DNA of 39,964 bases, taken from assembly GCA_035939775.1 (NCBI GenBank), contig DASZFO010000238.1, forward strand, positions 1 through 39,964, read 5' to 3'. The notes under the pieces were generated by a model. It saw only the letters and a list, made by a program, of their open reading frames with translations. It did not search any database and was not told the DNA's origin. Both the position numbers and the translations under genes were made by a program. Shown here piece by piece: positions 24,781 to 31,081 of this stretch. The first letter of the stretch is position 1. Each line of letters opens with the position of its first letter. This DNA is from Pirellulales bacterium (lineage in GTDB: Bacteria > Planctomycetota > Planctomycetia > Pirellulales > DATAWG01).

Positions 24781-27588
24781 ATGGACAAACCATTCGATCC
24801 ATATCGCGATTGGCTGGGGATTCAGGCCGCGCAGAGGCCGCTTTCCTACTATCAATTATTGCGACTCGGGCCGTTTGAAACTGACGCCGCCGTCATCGCT
24901 CGGGCAGCCGATCGGCAAATCGAAACGGTGCGCGCGTTTATCAGCGGTCCGAATTCGCGGCTGGCCCGCCGCACACTGTTCGAGCTGGAGTCAGCAAAGA
25001 AATGCCTGCTCGATCCGGCGAGCAAGCGGGCCTACGACGAATCGCTGCGCGGCAGGCGAATCGTGCAACCGTTGAAGGACGGATCCATCGCCACCTCATC
25101 TCAACGATCTTTGCAACCGTGGGAAGAAGCCCTGGCTGAATCAGCGGCCACGGCTCATCCGCCTGCAATGCCGCCGGCTTTCCCCAGCGGCGGCGCAGAC
25201 GCGGAGTTGTATCACAAATGGCTGGGAATTCCGGTGAGCGAACAGCCGGCAAACCATTATCGTCTGCTCGGGATTGCGGACCTTGAATCCGATTCGGATG
25301 TCATCGCATCGGCAGCCGATCGGCAAATGGCCCACGTGCGCACATTCCAAATTGGGCAACATTCGGCCGCGTCCCAACGGATCCTGAACGAAATCGCCGG
25401 CGCCAGGCTTTGCCTGCTCAACGAGAAAAGGAAGACGGAGTACGACATTGTGCTGCGGACGAGATTGGCCTCGCAGGCATTGGGGATCCCAGTTAAGGCT
25501 GATCCAAATGCACTACGACGAACCGATAAAGCTAATCCAAAAACACCACGACGAGCCGAATCAAAGACGCGGCTGATCGTCGCGTGCGCGGCGTGCGGCT
25601 GTCTCGCGGCGGCGGCGGTTGTTTTCGTCATCGCCAGTATCTTCAACCGGACCGAACCGGCTGTCTCGGCTGATGCAAAGCCAAAGCCTGAGCCGGAGGT
25701 CGTTATCCAGCGCCCGACCACAATACCAAGCCAATCGCCCCCGCCGCAGCGAGAACGAGTCGTCGATCAGAACGGCGCGAACGCGGCATTCGGTGGTTAT
25801 TCGGGATTCGGCGGTCCCGTTGCCGCAACTCGGCCGCGCGAAATCCACGGGCAAGCTGTGCCGCCCGCGCCGGACGGTAGTGCGGCGGAGACCAGCGACG
25901 GGGACGCTCGAACTCAATGGATCAACGAGAGTTACCACATTACCCTCCGCCATTTGCAAGGCAAAAAGTGGGCCGAGTTTGATTCGACGGGACATCTGTG
26001 GGCTCAGTACGAAGAGACAGGACGCACCAAAGATTACATTGAACTATTCCGCCAGGATCGCCAGCAGAAGCAGCGAGTCCTCTCCGACAGGACGGAATTG
26101 TTTCAGAACGGCAAATGGGAATGGGTGGCCACCGGCAGTTGGGCCGCGGCGCCGCAAGAAACCGCGCGCACCACGTCTCTTCAAAGCACTAGCAACCCTT
26201 CAGCAAACGAGACGCTTTCGGACGTCATTGAAAGAGTCGAGAAGTCGGTGGTCCGCATTAACGTGACGGGGCGCGGCTTGACTGCAACCGGCAGCGGTTT
26301 TATCGCCGGCGATGGCGACACCGTCGTCACCAACTATCACGTCATCGAGAACGCGCTCGACGCCGAAGTTGAGTTTCAAGACGGCGAGCGCGTGAAGGTT
26401 GTCGGCTATGCGGCCGTCGAGCCCCGAAAGGACATTGCAATCCTGCGCTTGGCGTCTTCAGTCGCACAGCGCCATATTCCGCAGGTCCTTGCAGCACAAC
26501 TTCCAAGGCAAGGCGACCACGTTTGCTCAATCGGCGCGCCGCGGGGTCTGTCGTTCAGCGCGTCCGACGGAATCGTCAGCGCAGTCCGTAAAGGGAGCGA
26601 GTTCGTCCAAGATCAATGGATGGCAGCTAATTACGATCGCGACATGACCTGGATTCAGACGACAGCGCCAATTTCGCCAGGAAACAGCGGCGGCCCGCTC
26701 ATCTCGGCCGCGGGCGAGATCGTCGCCATGAACACGTGGTGCCGCACCGACGGGCAGAATCTGAATTTCGGCGTATCGACGACCGACATCGCCCAATTGC
26801 TGAATCAGCGGAGCAATGCCGTCCAACTGCTTACGACGTTGCCCAGAAAGTCAGCGCCCGAGAATGAATCCCCTTCGATCCGCAAGCCGGACGAACGAAT
26901 CGTGTTGCCGTCTGGCAAAGTCGTCGATATCAAGACGGATTTCCTGGATGAATTGAACCAGCGGCTTGGCAGCGGCACTTTTTTTCCAACCGGCCGCATC
27001 GTGGCGAATCTCAATTATGACAGCGGGAAACCATTCGCCCACGCATCTCAGGAGCGCGGAACTCTTCAAGGGCCAACGCTGGCGTTATTTGAGACGGGGA
27101 AACCATCAATCGTCGCCGTGTACGTGGATGGCTCGCTCAATGCGACTCTGCTGACTTGGAACGAGAACGGCCAACGAAGCCTGTTTGGACACTACCGAAA
27201 GGGCGAGAAAGACGGCGTGTTTTGCTTGTTTGGCGCAAATGACAAACTTTGGCTCATTCAAGTGTATAAGCTCGGCAAACTTCAATCATCGCACATCGTC
27301 GAAGATAACGTCATCGTTAAGAGTTTTGAAGCGGATTCAAACGCCACAAGGGATCCGATGCTCGTCACTGCGACATCGGAACTTGAATCGACCTTCTCGA
27401 AATTCAAGGAACACGAACGCAAGCTGAAGAAGGCAGTCGCCGATTGGGACGAAAAGCGGCGACGCGCTCTAGCAGCCGAGAATGCAATCGCGGCACGCCA
27501 AAACATAATGGATCGCGAAAGCACGCGCCGAGCGAATTCCGGCGCTGTTATCGGTGTGCTTCGTGAGGCTTCGGGCCTTGGTCCTTGA
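24781..27588 (+). CDS. Membrane trypsin-like protease with two HPD-less J-like domains and MORN-like tail
   Basis: A 935-residue protein with several parts. Two DnaJ-like segments occupy about 8-82 (YYQLLRLGPF, CLLDPASKRAYDESLR) and 140-225 (HYRLLGIADLESDSDVIASA, CLLNEKRKTEYD); both have the J-domain helix pattern but lack HPD, so they probably do not stimulate Hsp70. A TM helix spans about 263-287. A small beta domain (YHITLRHLQGKKWAEFD) precedes the trypsin-like protease with His520 (TNYHVI), Asp551 (RKDIAIL) and Ser636 (GNSGGPLIS). The C-terminal ~220 residues have MORN-like strands (GHYRKGEKDGVFCLFG) and a basic helix. The ATG at 24781 lacks a strong ribosome site but starts 45 bp after the GYF_2 gene. 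It is probably a membrane protease controlled by the cytosolic J-like domains; substrates are unknown. Confidence 0.85.
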   Translation: MDKPFDPYRDWLGIQAAQRPLSYYQLLRLGPFETDAAVIARAADRQIETVRAFISGPNSRLARRTLFELESAKKCLLDPASKRAYDESLRGRRIVQPLKDGSIATSSQRSLQPWEEALAESAATAHPPAMPPAFPSGGADAELYHKWLGIPVSEQPANHYRLLGIADLESDSDVIASAADRQMAHVRTFQIGQHSAASQRILNEIAGARLCLLNEKRKTEYDIVLRTRLASQALGIPVKADPNALRRTDKANPKTPRRAESKTRLIVACAACGCLAAAAVVFVIASIFNRTEPAVSADAKPKPEPEVVIQRPTTIPSQSPPPQRERVVDQNGANAAFGGYSGFGGPVAATRPREIHGQAVPPAPDGSAAETSDGDARTQWINESYHITLRHLQGKKWAEFDSTGHLWAQYEETGRTKDYIELFRQDRQQKQRVLSDRTELFQNGKWEWVATGSWAAAPQETARTTSLQSTSNPSANETLSDVIERVEKSVVRINVTGRGLTATGSGFIAGDGDTVVTNYHVIENALDAEVEFQDGERVKVVGYAAVEPRKDIAILRLASSVAQRHIPQVLAAQLPRQGDHVCSIGAPRGLSFSASDGIVSAVRKGSEFVQDQWMAANYDRDMTWIQTTAPISPGNSGGPLISAAGEIVAMNTWCRTDGQNLNFGVSTTDIAQLLNQRSNAVQLLTTLPRKSAPENESPSIRKPDERIVLPSGKVVDIKTDFLDELNQRLGSGTFFPTGRIVANLNYDSGKPFAHASQERGTLQGPTLALFETGKPSIVAVYVDGSLNATLLTWNENGQRSLFGHYRKGEKDGVFCLFGANDKLWLIQVYKLGKLQSSHIVEDNVIVKSFEADSNATRDPMLVTATSELESTFSKFKEHERKLKKAVADWDEKRRRALAAENAIAARQNIMDRESTRRANSGAVIGVLREASGLGP

Positions 27589-28281
27589 CCAGCTTCGTCC
27601 AAGCGGAGCTATCGCCGGAAGTGGCAGTGCGTCAAGCGTGTGTGATCGCGGCGCTTTCGACAACATGACCTGGCGCTCAGCCTCCGTTGACGACGGCGGC
27701 GGCTGCGCGCTGATCAGCGACTATGAAAGCTGAATCCGCTCAGGCCGACTCGGCTCGACGGCGGTACTGACGGAGCGGCAGGCGTTCGTGGCCGCACTGG
27801 TCGGCAAGCCATGCACTTGCGTAAACAACGCCATCAACGAATGCCATCGGCTCGCTGAAGAGAGCCGTTGCAATTCCTTGATCGCGTTTTCCGACCATAA
27901 TCGGAGACTGTGTAAGAACTTAAAGCGATCGAACCCGCTCTGGGATTCTGAGCAGGGCGGCTATATATCTAGGCTGCGGTCGGCACGAGGCACCCGGGCG
28001 GCCCGCCTTAGCGCCGGGGACGTACACGTTGAGCGACTGGCGCAGACCGGTTGGTCGCGAACGACAGGTTCGGGGACTGCACGCTGGGCTCTCGGCGATT
28101 GGCGAGCCACCCAGCGCAGCGAGGACGGCTCGCCCGAGCCGTGCCGTCAAGTTGCGGTACGGGCGGTCCGCGACCGCCCGCTGCTTTGGTCGATAATCGG
28201 TGATATTGGAGGCCGACGCAAGAAATCCGGCCGATTTCCGCTGTCGCGCCAGCGACGTCGGCCGATCCGACCCAAGCGCAT
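27589..28281. other. Eroded non-coding stretch
   Basis: About 690 bp with no gene I can support. The plus-strand frame from 27788 starts plausibly (ALVGKPCTCVNNAINECHRL) but turns into Arg-rich, low-quality translation and has no ribosome site; its first ~35 codons may be a gene remnant. The minus strand shows only unlikely frames. The region lies between the protease cluster and a degraded EF-Tu fragment. Confidence 0.45.
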
Positions 28282-28310
28282 AAAAATGGGGATGGATCGC
28301 TCCATCCCCA
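28282..28310 (-). terminator. Intrinsic terminator downstream of the EF-Tu fragment
   Basis: On the minus strand a 10-bp stem TGGGGATGGA / TCCATCCCCA (28287-28310) with a 4-nt loop is followed by a T-tract (28282-28286). It lies about 20 bp past the EF-Tu stop codon, as expected for a rho-independent terminator kept from the original gene. Confidence 0.75.
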
Positions 28311-28328
28311 CTCGCTCGCCCAACCCGC

Positions 28329-28595
28329 TCACTCGACGACTTCAGTGATGACGCCCGAACCGACCGTCCTGCCGCCTTCCCGGATGGCAAAGTGGCTTCC
28401 CACGTCGAGCGCCACATCCTTGTCCAAGTCGACCAGCACGGCGGCATTGTCGCCGGGCATGACCATTTTGCTTCCTTGCGGCAGCCCAATCGTGCCCGTG
28501 GCCCCGAGACGGATTGTTGCGGCGTAGGCAGCCTGCAGATAGAATCGCGCCCAAGGTCATTTCGATAGCCCTTCAGTCCGCCGTGTGGATCGGAG
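28329..28595 (-). pseudogene. tuf: Fragment of elongation factor Tu (C-terminal domain III)
   Basis: In one minus-strand frame the sequence reads [20 protein letters not shown], then [20 protein letters not shown] and [15 protein letters not shown] with a stop at 28329-28331. This is the last ~60 residues of EF-Tu, where MVMPGDN and [11 protein letters not shown] are hallmark motifs of domain III. Upstream the match weakens ([12 protein letters not shown]), and a neighbouring frame keeps GGLKGYR, which recalls the GGRHTPF-GYRPQF part of EF-Tu, so small indels are likely near 28530-28570. Domains I and II with the GTPase are absent. The upstream gene on the other strand starts at 28663. This is a dead remnant of a second tuf copy, not a working factor. 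Confidence 0.8.
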
Positions 28596-28662
28596 TCCAA
28601 CGCGTCGCGACTCCCAGTTGGCGTTTTCCAACTTAGTCGGTTTTGAATTCGCTCGACTGCCG

Positions 28663-29829
28663 ATGGCACGACATGCTCCATCGTTTGCCGCCGCTGCTTG
28701 TTTGGCGCTCCTGGAATTCGCGGTGCTGGGAATTCCCGTGAGAGCAGAGCACCCCGCCGCCGCGGATCAACGGCCCGCGCTCGGCGCGAAGCTGACGGGC
28801 AAGCAAGTCGCGGCCTTTGCAGAATTGGCGCTCGCGGGACTGGATAAAGAGTATCCCAACAAGCCGCAGCACGTGATGACGGGGCCGGAATCCAAGCTGA
28901 GCCCGCGCGAGCTGCACCCCGCGTTTTTCGGCTGCTTTGACTGGCACAGTAGCGTGCACGGGCACTGGATGCTGGTCCGGTTGCTGAAGCTCTATCCGGA
29001 TCACGCCGCGGCTGAGGAGATTCGCGGGCGGCTCGACGCCCATTTCAGCCGCGCATCACTCCAGCGCGAAGCCGATTACTTCACCGTCAAGGAAAACTTG
29101 TCGTTCGAGCGGATGTACGGCTGGGCCTGGTGCCTGCGGTTGGCGGCCGAGCTGCACGCCTGGGACGATCCGCAAGCGCGGCAGTGGCGGGACAACATTC
29201 GGCCGCTGGAGAGCAAGCTCGTCGAGCTAACAATGGCCTACCTGCCAAAGCTGAGCTTCCCCGTTCGCACCGGCGTCCATCCGGACACGGCGTTCGCACT
29301 GGCTCAGACGCTCGACTATGCTCAGACCGTGGGCAACAAAGCGTTGGCTGATCTGGTTAGCCGGCGGAGCCGTGACTATTACCTTGACGACACGAAGTAC
29401 AACGATGACTACGAGCCATCCGGCGAAGACTTTTTCTCCCCGGCGCTCAACGAGGCCGACCTGATGCGCCGCGTGCTTAAACCGGATGAATTCGCATCGT
29501 GGCTCGACCGCTTCTTGCCCGGCTTGGGTGACGGCTCGGCGAAACGGCTGCTGGCGCCGGTTGAGGTTAGCGACGTCGCCGATCCGAAGCTCGTGCATCT
29601 CGCCGGCTTGAATCTGTCGCGAGCCTGGACGCTCGCCGGCATCGCTCGCGGCCTTCCCGTCCAGGATCTGCGAGTGAAACGTCTCGAAGAGGCCGCTGCA
29701 AAGCACGCCGAAAAGGGACTGGGGTACGTCTTTAGCGGTCACTACGAGGGCGAGCATTGGTTGGCCACGTTTGCGATCTACGCCCTCGCGGAGGGTGGGA
29801 CCGATTCTCATTCTTCAACCGCTCGCTGA
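28663..29829 (+). CDS. Exported DUF2891-family protein
   Basis: About 388 residues from the ATG at 28663 (the frame is open upstream, but the N-terminus then begins with non-conserved Arg-rich sequence). The start gives a signal peptide: MARHAPSF, a hydrophobic core (AAAACLALLEFAVLGI) and a cleavage region near VRAEH. The mature part has the DUF2891 signature HPAFFGCFDWHSSVHGHWML and a helical repeat fold, with further conserved-looking GAWCLRLAAELHAW-type and DYYLDDTKYNDDYEPSGEDF segments. The many His, Asp, Trp and Glu residues suggest a carbohydrate-active or metal-binding role, but the family has no established function. It would act in the periplasm. The gene stands alone between two remnant-rich regions. 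Confidence 0.85.
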   Translation: MARHAPSFAAAACLALLEFAVLGIPVRAEHPAAADQRPALGAKLTGKQVAAFAELALAGLDKEYPNKPQHVMTGPESKLSPRELHPAFFGCFDWHSSVHGHWMLVRLLKLYPDHAAAEEIRGRLDAHFSRASLQREADYFTVKENLSFERMYGWAWCLRLAAELHAWDDPQARQWRDNIRPLESKLVELTMAYLPKLSFPVRTGVHPDTAFALAQTLDYAQTVGNKALADLVSRRSRDYYLDDTKYNDDYEPSGEDFFSPALNEADLMRRVLKPDEFASWLDRFLPGLGDGSAKRLLAPVEVSDVADPKLVHLAGLNLSRAWTLAGIARGLPVQDLRVKRLEEAAAKHAEKGLGYVFSGHYEGEHWLATFAIYALAEGGTDSHSSTAR

Positions 29830-29993
29830 GGCCAATACCGTACGGTGCGCCGCGGGCGGCGACTTGGGCAAATACATCACGCTTGTGACGCTCACACTTG
29901 CAGACCGTCGTGCTCAATGCCAGGCCTTTGGAAACAATGAACCGTGCGAAGCGTCGAGTTTCCGCTGGCCGACGAGCTGTCTCCGCCCGGCAG

Positions 29994-30035
29994 CTAAGCT
30001 GCGGCGGTCGATCCAACGAATGGCACGTAATTCTC
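29994..30035 (-). repeat. Tail repeat copy 1 (reads NYVPFVGSTAAA-stop)
   Basis: Read on the minus strand this gives ENYVPFVGSTAAA followed by TAG (29994-29996); further upstream it reads QCLGLAASRVN after a stop. The core nucleotides TACGTGCCATTCGT and ACCGCCGCAG are shared with copies at 30219-30260 and 38700-38768. It is probably the 3' end of a lost gene or a dispersed repeat. Confidence 0.55.
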
Positions 30036-30200
30036 GTTAACTCTCGACGCAGCAAGCCCTAAGCATTGCTAGCCCCATGCGAATCGGGGACGCGACGATT
30101 TTACATTTGGTCTTGCGAAATCAACTTGTCCGAACGCCAAGCGATTTCTGCCTCGGCTGTCCATTTTCGAATCGTGCTGCGATAGCAATGCTTACCTGTT

Positions 30201-30260
30201 ATGGAGAAGGATCTTGCGGAGATTTACGTGCCATTCGTCGATCCAACCGCCGCAGGTTAG
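30201..30260 (+). repeat. Tail repeat copy 2 (19-residue frame ending YVPFVDPTAAG)
   Basis: Plus-strand ATG at 30201 opens a 19-codon frame, MEKDLAEIYVPFVDPTAAG, stop at 30258-30260. The last 13 codons match copies 1 and 3. With copy 1 it forms an inverted pair about 265 bp across. Whether the peptide is made is unknown; a remnant of a larger gene is more likely. Confidence 0.5.
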
Positions 30261-30484
30261 GTTTCGCCAAAAAGATGGCTATTCTCGGCGCGCCATCACT
30301 GGCCATTCATCAGCCAACGCCGGTTGGTTGATTATGACAGGCACGCTCTCAGGGGCAATATTGCCCGTCGACAACAACCCGGATCAGTCCGGCAGTCCGG
30401 CGAGATTCTTCAATTCCATGTAGGCGAAAGCTACAATGAAACCAGACCTACACAACGGCGATTCACCCGTTGATATCGAGCTCG

Positions 30485-31075
30485 ATGCAGCGCAACGACG
30501 AGTTCTCCGAGCTATTCGAACGTGTTCGCGGGGGGGATGCGGACGCGGCCTGCGTCATCGTCCGGCGATACGAATCGGCGATTCGGGTCGCCGTTCGCTC
30601 GCGGTTGCTCGATCCGGCCCTCAAGAGTCAGCTCGATTCGATGGATGTCTGCCAGTCGGTGCTGATCAGCTTTTTCATTCGCGCGGCCGCCGGAGCGTTC
30701 GACCTGCACGAGCCGAGGCAACTTGTCGCCCTGCTGTTGAAGATGGCGCAGAACAAACTGGCGGTGCAGGTCCGCAATCAGCATCGCCAACGTCGCGATA
30801 TCCGCCGCGCCGGCGGCTGGGTCGGCCAGTTGGAAGGATTGGCGTCGCCGGCGCCGGGTCCGATCCGGCACGCCGCCGGCAAGGAACTCCTCGATCGGGC
30901 GCTGGGAATGATGTCGCCAGAAATTCGCGGCATGGCCGAGCAGCGGATGCGCGGCGAGTCTTGGTCGATGATCGCCTCGCATTTCGGCGGCAGCGCGGAC
31001 GCCCGGCGGAAGCAGTATGAACGGGCCGTGGCCCAGATCGCCGACTCCTTGGACGCCTCGAACCTCGAAGGGTAA
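30485..31075 (+). CDS. ECF-type RNA polymerase sigma factor
   Basis: About 196 residues from the ATG at 30485 (a TTG at 30470 is also in frame). The N-terminal half fits sigma region 2 (FSELFERVRGGDADAACVIV, DSMDVCQSVLISFFIR) and the C-terminal half a region 4 helix-turn-helix (MSPEIRGMAEQRMRGESWSM, IASHFGGSADARRKQYERAV), joined by a linker. Planctomycetes have many such ECF-like factors, each paired with a Ser/Thr kinase. The kinase gene starts 6 bp after the stop, so the two are one operon, and the sigma factor is probably activated through phosphorylation by that kinase rather than by an anti-sigma factor. The pairing is known from the phylum; the signal and the target genes are unknown. 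Confidence 0.85.
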   Translation: MQRNDEFSELFERVRGGDADAACVIVRRYESAIRVAVRSRLLDPALKSQLDSMDVCQSVLISFFIRAAAGAFDLHEPRQLVALLLKMAQNKLAVQVRNQHRQRRDIRRAGGWVGQLEGLASPAPGPIRHAAGKELLDRALGMMSPEIRGMAEQRMRGESWSMIASHFGGSADARRKQYERAVAQIADSLDASNLEG

Positions 31076-31081
31076 TCGATC

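Larger units (their letters stand above)
29830..30484. other. Intergenic stretch with two inverted copies of a tail repeat
   Basis: About 650 bp without a supported gene. It holds two copies, in opposite orientation, of a ~42-bp sequence that reads as a protein C-terminus (see the separate entries). Both copies are followed inward, at equal distance (24 nt), by TAAGCATTGCTA (30060-30071; complement at 30183-30194). The promoter of the sigma factor gene probably lies in the last 200 bp, but I cannot place it. Confidence 0.5.

Noticed and set aside
27788-28348. Plus-strand open frame of 186 codons between the protease cluster and the EF-Tu fragment
   Set aside because: No ribosome site, Arg-rich low-quality translation, and its end overlaps the EF-Tu terminator and stop on the other strand.
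27920-28681. Minus-strand open frame of 253 codons across the EF-Tu remnant
   Set aside because: Only the short GGLKGYR part resembles EF-Tu; the clear EF-Tu match lies in another frame, so this frame is a by-product of the decay.
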